From: Flectonema sp. DT1601
Lineage: Eukaryota > Euglenozoa > Diplonemea > Diplonemida > Diplonemidae
Reading direction: 5' to 3'
NCBI GenBank assembly: GCA_964019425.1
Contig: OZ025842.1
Span: 186,001-250,000 of the forward strand
DNA length: 64,000 bases
Below the pieces are notes generated by a model, which made no database searches, was not told where the DNA came from, and worked only from the letters and a program-made list of their open reading frames with translations. Both the position numbers and the translations under genes were made by a program. Shown piece by piece: positions 43,900 to 53,819 of this stretch (position 1 is the stretch's first letter; the number at the start of each line of letters is the position of its first letter).

Positions 43900-46800
43900 T
43901 TAGATACGAATCTCTTCGCCCATGTCAGCACCAGCATCCTCTTGCTTGAACTCCATGTTCTGAGCAAGTCCATCTTCGTTAATATCGGATTCAGACTTCC
44001 TGCGGGAGATCAAAACACCAGCGACTACTAATCCCAAGCAGGCAGCACTTGAAGCACCAATAACGTATGGAACCCATGCGAAGGTGTCATCTTTTTGCTC
44101 TGCGATATCTTCTTCCGACTCATCAGTTGGTGCAGCATCAACTTCAATCTCACCAGTTGTGTATTCCTTCATCTCATTGATTGCCTCGTGAAGTTCTGGG
44201 TTCATCTCCATCAAGTGCTTGTCAGCAAATGATCCACCGCTCTGTAAGTATCCCATGTTCTCGTTCATGTTAGAGATTGCGGTCAACTGGTCCTGGGTAG
44301 ACATGCTAGACAAATCAATGGTTACTTCATCTTCTTCATCTCCAAGGATAGCAGCGTTACGGCTAGGGGAAACCCAAATACCCATCGAACATCCGCTGCT
44401 TCTCATTGATCTTCTTGATCCACGTTTTCCTCCTCTCTTGCTACACTTGCTCACAATAGTAATCTTTGGGTTCATGCGGTACCCACCGTGACGTCCGTGG
44501 CCGTGGCTAGTTCTCATTCCGAATCCCATGACGATACCCATGTGTCCCTTGAATTTACGTCCAGACACTCTACCACGCTTAATAGTAATAGTAATAGTTA
44601 CCTTTGTGATACAAATACTCCAAGTGCTTCCACTGCATGCACCCTTAGTGTTTGATGGAAAGCAGGCATTGCCCTGAAGAGATTGCGACTTGTCTACACA
44701 AAGTCTGCTGTGGGAGTTCTTGGCACCAAACAGGAATGATCCACAGGCGCAGACGGCACCTGTTGTTATTGTTTATTTGTCTCACGTTCTAACTGCTATC
44801 TGTAAAAGAATTGAACACAGAAATTGACATACCTCCACTCTTTGGAAGCTGCTTGCTGTTGCTGCAACGAAGAGAGTCGCTTGGGCACTTTCCGTTTTGT
44901 GGAAGATCACCGCACGCCATTCCGGCACCGTTTGGTGAAGTTTTCGAGGCGCAGTAGTTCTGTTTTATATTTAGTGTTGTTTGATACGATTCGATTTGAT
45001 TAAAAAGAGTACCTCAAATAACATAAAACACAAACCTCAGTTTTCTCATTAACTTGTCCAGTGAATTCATTTGGGTCACAGATACATTGTTCTGGCTTGT
45101 CGGCAACACCATCGTTGTTGTCCTTCTGCGCGCATCCCTTTACGTGAGCAGCACCTCTGGCACAGCACTCAGTTTCTGTCTTCCAGTTTCCGATAGGGAG
45201 CATGCAGTGCCTTCCTGAAGCCTTCCTGCAGTTCTTCTCCGGCCAACTCTTACCAGCAACCCAGCAGCTGTCCGTCTGAGAGTTTGAGCAGCCTCCGAAT
45301 TCCTTGCTACAGCACTTTGCTTCTGTTTGGTAGCATCCAGACCCGTAGGCAGCACATCGGGAAGCATCAAGCTTCTTGCACTTTTTGTGACCAGCCCAGA
45401 AAGAACTTGGAATCCAGCACTCCTTTGGTCCAGTCTGACCCTGACAAACACCATTAGAGCATTGATCATTCCATGAGGCTGGGTTGTTGTCATCACAGAA
45501 GGAACCGTCTCCCTTTGGTGGAGAAGTACACTTTCCGGTCTGTGGTTGGCATACACCAGCTTCGTGACAGTCATCAGCAGCTTGACACACAACACCAACA
45601 CATCTGTCTTCTGGTGTCCAACACATCCAGTCTGGGTCATTGTTTGACTTTGCGACTGGAGCCTGCCCGAGGTGGGTGAGTTCAGAAGCGTCCCATTTAA
45701 TACCAGCGAGAACTTGGTCATTGGTGGCTAGCAAAACACAGTCCATAGTAGTTGGGTTGTACTCCACACCAGCAATGTCCTTAGTAGATCCAGCAACTGC
45801 CATACAGTGAGCCTTGTCTTTGTTGTGTAGAATGAAGGAATCAAATCTGGCATCAGTTTTATCAACACAACGACCCTCACCTAGTTTAGTAAAACCTGGG
45901 CAGTTGGTACTTGATGGACAAGGTTCTGGGGTCTGGGTTGAACAAGATGGAAGCCTTGGGAAGATAGGACACTCCTTGTACTTCCACCCCCAGGATTCGC
46001 ATTTGATAATGTGGTCATTGGCGACAATTCTCACCTTTGCGCGGCATCCAGCGTCAACAAAGAAGCTGCCATCAGGAGTGAATCCGTAAGTCTTTCCAAG
46101 TTCACACTTAGTCTTGCTGTAGTGGTCAATAATTTCGACATCACAGTTGGCTCCCGAAACACACACTCCAGCCTTGCAACGGTCACCCATGGTAGAGGCA
46201 TCTCCGTCGTCACATGGGGTTCCGTCAACTTTGTTGATGGAGAAAGCACACTGACCGGTGGTTGGGTCACATCTGCCAGTTGATTCCTCACATTGCCCAG
46301 CCATTGGGTTGTTGCATGTAACTGAAGCACATCTATCAGTACCCTTACAAACACCAGCCATACAAACATCATTGCTTGTAGTTGCGTCTGAGTCATCACA
46401 TCCAAAACCATCTGGAGCATCCTTACTAACACACATACCCGTTGCCTGATCACAGACGCCTTCTTTGCAAGTTCCTACAACAGCAGTACCCGAGCAGTCT
46501 ACACCAATGCACAAGTCAGTTCCACGGCAAACACCCATCTCACACTTGTCCTTAAAAGTGGTTGCAATACCATCATCACAAGTGGTTCCGTCAGCCTTTG
46601 CTGTGTGAACGCACGTTCCATCTTGTGGGTTGCAGGTACCGACTTCGTTACACTGGTCAGCGTCACAGGTGACTCCAATGCACTTGTTTACACCCTGGCA
46701 CTTAACAACACCGTTTCCAGAGTCAACACACATGTCGTTAACTGTGTCAGCATCTCCATCAACACAAGGAGATCCTACAGCGAGGTACATCCATTCACAG

Positions 46801-48173
46801 GCTCCTCCGTTGCAAACACCCGAAGCTCTGCAGGCATCTGGTCCTTGAATTGGGAGATCACACGAGATTTGACCACAACCGTTGTCAGTTCCCTTACAGA
46901 CACCAGAATCACATCTGTCGTTGTCAGTGTATGAAATACCGTCATCACAAGCAGTACCAGATGGTTGGTTGGTGTATACACACAAACCAGTTTGTGGGCT
47001 GCAAGTACCACCACTAATGCACTGACTCATCTGACAAACAACTCCAGCGCAGAGGTCCTGACCTACACACGCACCCATGTCATTACAAACATCAAAGACG
47101 GTACCTGTGTTTCCATCAGAGCACATGGTTCCAACTGGCTTTACTGGGTTTGAGCAATCACCAGTACTTGGGTTGCACACACCTACTTCATGGCAGTCAG
47201 ACTGAGCAGTACATGTAACACCAGCACACCTGTCAAGTCCCTTACAGACACCCATCGCGCACTTGTCGTCTTTTGTGTTTGCGTTGTTGTCATCGCACAT
47301 GGTACCATCAGGCTTCAATACCTTTACGCATCCACCAGTAGCAGTGTCGCAGGTTCCCTGCTCCTCGCAGTCGTTTCCAGCGGCGCAAACGACACCCTGA
47401 CAAAGTGGGGTACCACTGCACACACCGAATCCATCACAGATGTCATCTTTGGTGGCAGCACTGTTGTCGTCACAGGTGGTACCAAACTGCGCGTTGACGT
47501 ATTTGCATCCTCCAGCCTGGATATCACACTGCGCTCCTGGCAACTTGCACTTCTGGTCTGGACAGGTCACTCCGTCACAAGCTGAGCAACGAGATCCTGA
47601 AGCAAGTACGTTAGCAGCAACGGTATTGGTTGCTGAAGGTAGAGTCTCAGTAATCTTACAATACAACTGGTAGATGTAAGCCTTGTTCCACTGAGTCTGT
47701 TCGCAGTAAGCACATCCGATCTTTGAAGCGGACTGCCATTTCAAGATTTGAATGGAGTCAGCATGACGAGTTAAGAAATCATTCCAAACTTCGGTAGTCG
47801 ATGGCTGAGGACGGTTTGCAGTGTCCAAAGAGCTAGTCATGTGGTAAGAGATTGAAGTAATGAATTGACCAGTAATGTCAGTGTTGACATCATTACATCT
47901 TTTTACTGCTGGGTCAGGGTTGACCGCGATGTTGTACATGTCGTTGACTAAAGCGTCATCCCATTCTAAGTCTTTGCATCCACCATGATCATCACGGTAG
48001 TTCTTTAACAATCCCAAGAGATCAGCTTGCATTCCACCTGGAAGGTGACTTGGTTTTGGGGACGTGATGTTGTCACCCATCGTGTCAGCATCATCCGGGT
48101 ACACATATGACTGGTATGGTCCAATTACCGCCGAAGAAGCTCCGACGAGACCCAAAAGGATCAATCCTCTCAT
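43900..48173 (-). CDS. Type I membrane protein: CAP domain, Cys-rich repeat array, transmembrane tail, 1374 aa
   Basis: Three exons, 48173-45036, 44959-44833 and 44759-43900, join in consistent phases (donors GTTTGTG and GTATGTC). The start follows an acceptor (CTAACAAAAG) by 12 nt. Signal peptide MRGLILLGLVGASSAV. Residues about 50-185 look like a CAP/SCP domain (LLGLLKNYRDDHGGCKDLEW; ASKIGCAYCEQTQW), lacking most of the classic His residues. About 195-720 and 870-935 hold roughly ten 50-residue Cys-rich units (CAGVTC; GVCNPSTG; GTMCDD; GVCKG) of disintegrin/EGF-like spacing. A different Cys-rich section (ECWIPSSFWAGHKKCKK) follows, then a Gly/Arg/Lys/Ser-rich basic stretch, an acidic juxtamembrane stretch, one transmembrane helix (PYVIGASSAACLGLVVAGVL) and a 35-residue acidic tail. 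A large adhesive or coat protein is inferred. Confidence 0.9.
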
Positions 48174-48469
48174 TATATTTAATGCCTTTTGTTAGTTGTG
48201 TTCACTGTGTTGGGAATTTGATTTCATTAAAAAGAAACTCTAAAACAAAAAACAACAAACAATCCAAACTTCTTCACACACTACTTTCCTCATATCATGT
48301 CCTGAAAATCTGTTATTATAAATTTCACTTTAAACAACACTACTAACAACTAAGAATAAACATGCCACGACCATAGGCATCATCTGTGCTTTATTTTTAT
48401 TCTCATACAGCAATCAGGTTTTCTTGCAAACATTGGGGATCGGAAGCACTTTTATTTTTTTCTTCTTTT

Positions 48470-49474
48470 TTATTTAGCGCCAACCTTTTTCTGAGGTGCT
48501 GGTTTTTTTGATTTCGGGGTCAGTTTCTTAGGTTTTTCCAAAGACACCATCTCGACGTCGTTGTAGGTGCGCAGCATAAAGTAGAGAGGAATGGCCACAG
48601 TCGGTGCTAAGAAGAAGAACGGTGCTAAACAAAGTCTAACAAAGTACGAAACCCTACCGTGAGTATCAAGAAGCGAAAACAAAAGTGAACACAGGCATAT
48701 TGATAATAATTGTGCAGCAAACGCAATATAGACAGGAGGCAGAGCATTAATGTTGTTTGGGAAAAAGCGACCTTTGAGAATAATAAGTATCCCGGAATCG
48801 AACAACTTACCCTGCAGATCATAAACAGGAAAACATCTATTTGACCGTGTGTACAGAGCAATGTATCCGCCAATTACTACCCAAGGGATAATGCATAACT
48901 GACATTTCATGCTGCTGATACTGTTACTGTTACCGACAGGAAATAACACTACCAATACCAGAGGTAGCGCAATGTAACCAACCAACCCAAATACACAGAA
49001 TTGTGGATTCCATCGCAGTCTTACCACAAGAACAGTTAATATTGCAAGTGCAGTATAGAGATAGTGTCCTACGTGAGGCATTTTTACATCTTTGTCTCCA
49101 CTCTTTTTAACAGATGGCTGTAATGGTGCAATCGGATAAAGAAAGTTGCAGAGTCCCAGTCCGATACAAGAGTTCGTAAAGAACGCTCCAGCAATATAAC
49201 CGGTGCTCCCTCCACGTTTGTAATACATCAGTGTTAGTGCCAAGAAGAAGAAACAATTAATAAATAGGGTTTCTGCGATCATCGCTCTGGACATGTCGTT
49301 TTTGGTCATCTGATGCACCAAATCTGCAGCGACAAGAACATGTTTCTCTCCAACATCTAAATCTTTGTAAGTGTCTCTCTCAGTGACGTGAATCCATGCT
49401 TCAGAACCAACAGTAAACCAGCAATAAGTAGCACATATCAAGATTAGTATAAACACACGACGCCAAACTGACAT
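48470..49474 (-). CDS. Unknown polytopic membrane protein, 334 aa
   Basis: ATG at 49474; an acceptor (AATCTTTCTGCAG, CAG at 49515-49517) lies 40 nt upstream, separated by an A-rich leader. Hydrophobicity suggests about eight membrane segments: one at the N-terminus (VFILILICATYCWFTVG), then at roughly 68-85, 95-112, 140-155, 165-180, 195-210, 250-272 and 283-302. The 35-residue tail is very basic (KPKKLTPKSKKPAPQKK), so probably cytosolic. The loop after the first segment could be lumenal. Family not recognised; no transporter signature is evident. A GTAAGT inside the frame (about 48809) could mark a small in-frame intron, but the uninterrupted reading is kept. Confidence 0.82.
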   Translation of the reverse strand: MSVWRRVFILILICATYCWFTVGSEAWIHVTERDTYKDLDVGEKHVLVAADLVHQMTKNDMSRAMIAETLFINCFFFLALTLMYYKRGGSTGYIAGAFFTNSCIGLGLCNFLYPIAPLQPSVKKSGDKDVKMPHVGHYLYTALAILTVLVVRLRWNPQFCVFGLVGYIALPLVLVVLFPVGNSNSISSMKCQLCIIPWVVIGGYIALYTRSNRCFPVYDLQGKLFDSGILIILKGRFFPNNINALPPVYIAFAAQLLSICLCSLLFSLLDTHGRVSYFVRLCLAPFFFLAPTVAIPLYFMLRTYNDVEMVSLEKPKKLTPKSKKPAPQKKVGAK

Positions 49475-49517
49475 TTTTTTCTTCTTTCTTTTTTTTTTTT
49501 TTTTTCTTCAATTGCTG

Positions 49518-49850
49518 CAGAAAGATTATAGCAAAAATAGTTAAAAAAAAAAAAAAAAAAAGATTCACATTTCATCTAGTCACTATAAAAAGTTAAGCAA
49601 GCAAAACTACAAAAGCTTTTCCAATACTTTTTTTTTTTTTCTAAAAAACAACGATACTTGGGCAAAAGGGAATTGAATAATGGGAATATAACACCAAACA
49701 AAGTGTTCTAAGCAAAGTACGAATAATCTATTTCTTGCGTGACAATAACAATACCATTTTCAAGTTGAAAAACACGTCCAACTGACTAAAATAAAATAAT
49801 AAAGCAGGTTCTATGTAGAGGTGATAAGGAATTGATAGGTCGATTCCTGT
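49518..49850. other. Short intergenic spacer
   Basis: A run at 49545-49561, T run at 49629-49640 and one AATATAACACC word (49685-49695). No gene seen. Confidence 0.6.
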
Positions 49851-51524
49851 TTAAAAAGCTCTCCTGTGAGATCTGTAAGGTGAAACCTGATCGCCTTGTA
49901 CACCAAAAGGTGCCTGTACTATGGAAGTACGCTGAGCGTGGCATCGAATGCCGTTGTTACCAAATTGAACACGAGACTCCTGACCAGTAGGAGGAGTTAC
50001 ATTCATAAAGGTACCAGCTGATGAAGTAGTGGCACGAGAGAGAGCACAAAAGTGACGAAAAGTAAATTGATCTGATTCAGGAAGAACTCCAATTAGAGCA
50101 ACCAGATCTCCTACCTCCATCGTAATTGAAAAATGTGTTTCTAATGCGCAAAGTACTTCTTCAATACTCATGTGTCCCTTACCCTCAGCCAAGTGTCTCC
50201 AGGCATTCTGACACTCCCCCCGTGAACCGTGTCCTCCAAAAAGAGCAATTTTAGCCTGCAGTAACTTCTTTATGTTATCCAATCCTGCTCCTCTTACTGG
50301 AGGAGGTTCTAATATTTCTGGACTACCTGGTCGACTCCCCCATCCAAAGCTTGATGGAGGAGCAGGTCTCCCCTTGCGAGCCATTGAACTCTCAAGAGAG
50401 AAGTCACCTGGTTCTTGTGGTGGAGATGTACTTCCCTTTTGTGTATCAAATAACCCTGATACTGCACTTGAAGCGAAGGTTTTACTGTCACTAAGATGAG
50501 AATTTATTTGAATAGAAGAGTCCCGACTGTTTACTTGATTGCGTAGACCAGCTCCAAGTCCGTACTTGCGATCCTGTTCTTCAACATTCTGCTGCAAGTG
50601 ATCAATCTTATCAACCGTATCAACGATACGTAGTCCATGTCGTTTAGCAGGTGGAGGTGATAAGTTGGAATCGAGGTGGTCAATACCAGCAGAGTTGTGG
50701 ATGTGTTTTCTTCCAACTCCAGTCATTTGAACTTCACTATTATCTGAAGGACACATACTTCCATTCATTGATGTCACGTTGTCTTTGAAATTTGAGTTTC
50801 TCGCAGGTCCGTGACCCTTCTTCTGATGTGGTACAGGATGATGCCAAGACCCACTTAGACCTTCTGGATCATGACCAGCGTGACCCCACCAGTCACTAGT
50901 TTGTTGGTGAGGAGGGATCGATCCATTCACTCTTCGAAGTCTTGACGGTTCTACTTGAGAATGTACATCTCCACTCAACATAGTCAAGCCATCATCACGT
51001 TTTGTACCTGATGGTCGGACTGGTGAGTTCCCACTCTGCATATTAACTGGTAAGTGTGTTTCTGTTGATCTCACATCTGTGTACACTGTTCGTTTACCAG
51101 TTGATGATGTTGGACGAGATTCACTCTCTCCGTTGGCGAAAATAGAAATCGGCGCCTCGGAATATGTCGTAGGAAAAGTCTTAACAGAAGACTGTTGATT
51201 ACTACAACGGGTTGTTACTGCTCCTTGTTCTGTTGTAATATGACCACCAGTGGAAGGAGACATGTGTTCCTTTTCAAGAACGAATGTTTCTTTATCAAAT
51301 GATAAAACTTGTTGAAGGTCTTTAACCATCATACGGTGTTTGATAGGTCCATCAGTTCCTGCAATAACAACTTGTACCTTACCGACAATCGGAGCCTCGT
51401 TAGGTTCGTACAACATTGGTATCGCATTGTTAATTGCATCACTTATGTAATCATTCAAATTAACATTCACAGCGACTGCATCATCATCGCTCATATGAGG
51501 GAGTCGCATAAACACTCGAACCAT
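49851..51524 (-). CDS. Unknown protein with disordered centre and EF-hand-like C-terminal region, 557 aa
   Basis: ATG at 51524 opens a 557-residue frame with no intron needed. Residues 1-90 look folded (MVRVFMRLPHMSDDDAVAVN; VGKVQVVIAGTDGPIKHRMM), perhaps a beta-rich interaction domain. Residues 90-430 are Ser/Pro/His/Gly-rich and disordered. The C-terminal part (LLQAKIALFGGHGSRGECQN; HMSIEEVLCALETHFSITM; DQFTFRHFCALSR) has the helix-loop-helix rhythm of EF-hands but lacks a full calcium loop. Similar modules occur in cytoskeletal or flagellar proteins. No clear splice acceptor is seen within 25 nt of this start, unlike its neighbours. Function unknown. Confidence 0.82.
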   Translation of the reverse strand: MVRVFMRLPHMSDDDAVAVNVNLNDYISDAINNAIPMLYEPNEAPIVGKVQVVIAGTDGPIKHRMMVKDLQQVLSFDKETFVLEKEHMSPSTGGHITTEQGAVTTRCSNQQSSVKTFPTTYSEAPISIFANGESESRPTSSTGKRTVYTDVRSTETHLPVNMQSGNSPVRPSGTKRDDGLTMLSGDVHSQVEPSRLRRVNGSIPPHQQTSDWWGHAGHDPEGLSGSWHHPVPHQKKGHGPARNSNFKDNVTSMNGSMCPSDNSEVQMTGVGRKHIHNSAGIDHLDSNLSPPPAKRHGLRIVDTVDKIDHLQQNVEEQDRKYGLGAGLRNQVNSRDSSIQINSHLSDSKTFASSAVSGLFDTQKGSTSPPQEPGDFSLESSMARKGRPAPPSSFGWGSRPGSPEILEPPPVRGAGLDNIKKLLQAKIALFGGHGSRGECQNAWRHLAEGKGHMSIEEVLCALETHFSITMEVGDLVALIGVLPESDQFTFRHFCALSRATTSSAGTFMNVTPPTGQESRVQFGNNGIRCHAQRTSIVQAPFGVQGDQVSPYRSHRRAF

Positions 51525-51978
51525 GATTGTTATACAGAGAAACGAGACCCCTTTTTTTTTAAAAAAATATATTTGTTGACTTCATCAGTGTGACTGAATA
51601 ATAATAAGAAACTACTACAATACGCGCAACACTACTGAAAAGCTCCCTTTTGAAAATATAAAAAAGAAGAAAAACCCAAATAAATAAAAGAAAAAGAAAA
51701 TAGGGCACGTAAAAGGCGTATCAAACCTTGGGGGGAAGGCTTACCCGGTAACAGCGACAAATTAAGTAAAAGAAAAAAAAATGAAAAAAAATACAAAAAA
51801 CCGAATAAGCATCTTGCCATATGTGCACAACTGTCTAGTTGTTCCCCTTATTGAATAAGTGCACCGTGGTTGTATAGCTGTCTTGCCCACCCTCATATTA
51901 TAAGAACACTTCTAGTCAACCGAACTCATGTGAATCTGACTCTGCGTCAAGCAAAGTTCACGAACCTGTAAATCAGAT
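51525..51978. other. Intergenic spacer
   Basis: A-rich stretches and no supported coding region; it separates the unknown 557-residue protein gene from the first member of the tandem pair. Confidence 0.6.
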
Positions 51979-52539
51979 TTAGATCTGACCACGTTCTCTC
52001 TTGATGTCAAGACGAAGCTTGGCTACCAGAGCTTCGTTACGTCTGTTGGTGTTTGTTTTGTGTTAGTATATGAGAAGATAACATAAGAAATATTTACTTC
52101 TAACAACGACTGCATACCTGGACGTCAATTCCTCGTGCTCGGATTTGTATTGAGCGAGGGTTCCGTCAGTTGCCCAACGTTGACGAACTTCCTTCTCAAC
52201 TTCATCATATTCAGTTCCATCATAACGTCCATTATCAGAGATGTATGGTCCCATCTCGTGGTCAACTCTACGGAATCCGAAATCATAGAACAAGTAAGCC
52301 ATCTCAATTGGGATAAAGAAGAACAGAATCCATCCAGAGCGTTCTAAAATAGATCTCAAGATTCCGTGATGCCAGTATCCGAAATGATATGGTGCAGATT
52401 GTCCAAACTGCTGTGGTCCTTGTGGTCTTCTGTATCCATCTCTGTTTGCTGCCCATCCTCTCTTCTGAATGGTGCTGACTAATCCAGCTCCACTGCTGGA
52501 TGGTCTCAAAAGGGACCTAACGACTGCTGCCCTGTTCAT
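51979..52539 (-). CDS. Mitochondrial-type single-pass protein, tandem copy 1, 161 aa
   Basis: Exons 52539-52118 and 52042-51979 join (AG|A) across a 75-nt intron, completing the protein as ...ELTSRRNEALVAKLRLDIKR..., ending GQI. The start follows an acceptor (TATCTTTTCAG) by 13 nt. The first 40 residues are Arg/Ser-rich without acids (MNRAAVVRSLLRPSSSGAGL), a good mitochondrial presequence. A His/Tyr-rich segment (YHFGYWHHGILRSIL), one transmembrane helix (GWILFFFIPIEMAYLFYDF) and a charged C-terminal helix follow. This layout is typical of small accessory subunits of inner-membrane respiratory or ATP synthase complexes, but no specific family is recognised. The protein is identical to that of the copy at 53019-53578. 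Confidence 0.9.
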
Positions 52540-52555
52540 TTTGTTGATCAACCTG

Positions 52556-53018
52556 AAAAGATACCTCACGTAACGATTCACTACTATTCTAAAATAATTA
52601 CTTGACATCTCAAGTGTCACTAGTCGATACCACGAGTTTAACAATTCCAAGAAGTGCTACATGACCTTATGTTCTACGAGAACATCATCCTGTTTGTATT
52701 GGGGGGAAAGTAAATTAATCAGTGCTGCCCCGTTGATTACCTGCTCCCTTTGCACTGCGAGTTCAGAGTAACGATTCGCATAAAAGAAATTGAACTCATG
52801 TTCGTGGTGGAAACCACTGAGCAAGGATACACGTGATAGCGCAATAGAGAAAACAAGGCTTATTTCCGTTTCCATTTTGTTTTTTTTCGTTCGTCAAGTA
52901 ACACTGTTTTCTATTAATCATTTCTGTTTCTGGTTATAGTTTTGTTATATACAGCCAATCACTCGCAAAGTGAAAACTGTGGCTGAATCGTGGTAGTGAG
53001 CTTTGTACATAAAGTCAA
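52556..53018. other. Spacer between the tandem pair
   Basis: Unique sequence between the two duplicated segments. A 72-codon open frame (52657-52875) lacks an acceptor and family support and is not called. Confidence 0.5.
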
Positions 53019-53578
53019 TTAAATCTGACCACGTTCTCTCTTGATGTCAAGACGAAGCTTGGCTACCAGAGCTTCGTTACGTCTGTTGGTGTTTGTTTTG
53101 TGTTAGTATATGAGAAGATAACATAAGAAATATTTACTTCTAGCATGACTGCATACCTGGACGTCAGTTCCTCGTGCTCGGATTTGTACTGAGCGAGGGT
53201 TCCGTCAGTTGCCCAACGTTGACGAACTTCCTTCTCAACTTCATCATATTCAGTTCCATCATAACGTCCATTATCAGAGATGTATGGTCCCATCTCGTGG
53301 TCAACTCTACGGAATCCGAAATCATAGAACAAGTAAGCCATCTCAATTGGGATAAAGAAGAACAGAATCCATCCAGAGCGTTCTAAAATAGATCTCAAGA
53401 TTCCGTGATGCCAGTATCCGAAATGATATGGTGCAGATTGTCCGAACTGTTGTGGTCCTTGTGGTCTTCTGTATCCATCTCTGTTTGCTGCCCATCCTCT
53501 CTTCTGAATGGTGCTGACTAATCCAGCTCCACTGCTGGATGGTCTCAAAAGGGACCTAACGACTGCTGCCCTGTTCAT
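53019..53578 (-). CDS. Mitochondrial-type single-pass protein, tandem copy 2, 161 aa
   Basis: Exons 53578-53157 and 53082-53019, same structure, intron position and acceptor (CAG at 53592-53594) as copy 1. The DNA differs from copy 1 at a handful of coding positions (for example TTG/CTG Leu, CAA/CAG Gln, TTT/TTC Phe), all of them synonymous, and at a few intron bases. The matching segment is about 570 bp and ends just outside the gene on each side. The same remarks on presequence and single membrane helix apply. A recent duplication or ongoing gene conversion is inferred. Confidence 0.9.
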
Positions 53579-53819
53579 TTTGTTGATCAACCTGAAAAAA
53601 TTTAATAAATTATTTCAAGAATGAGAAACCAATCAAAAAAGTGTGCAGCCAAATAGTCGCTTTACGATAAAGAAAAACCCCGACCTTGGTAGTGGTAGAA
53701 ACCACGCGTCTAACAAGAAGGGAGTGATAAGAAAAAGTGTAAATAAACAAAAAAATGGGTTAAAAGTTTTGAAAAGGAACACAATCCGCAAAGACCTGAA
53801 ACGTTATTCTAAAAGACCT

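Larger units (their letters stand above)
51979..53594. repeat. Direct duplication of about 570 bp (51979-52556 and 53019-53595)
   Basis: Both halves contain a complete gene with its leader acceptor and intron. Divergence is only a few percent, while the 460-bp spacer is single-copy. Confidence 0.9.

Noticed and set aside
52657-52875. 72-codon frame between the tandem copies
   Set aside because: No leader acceptor, no recognisable features, not duplicated with its neighbours.
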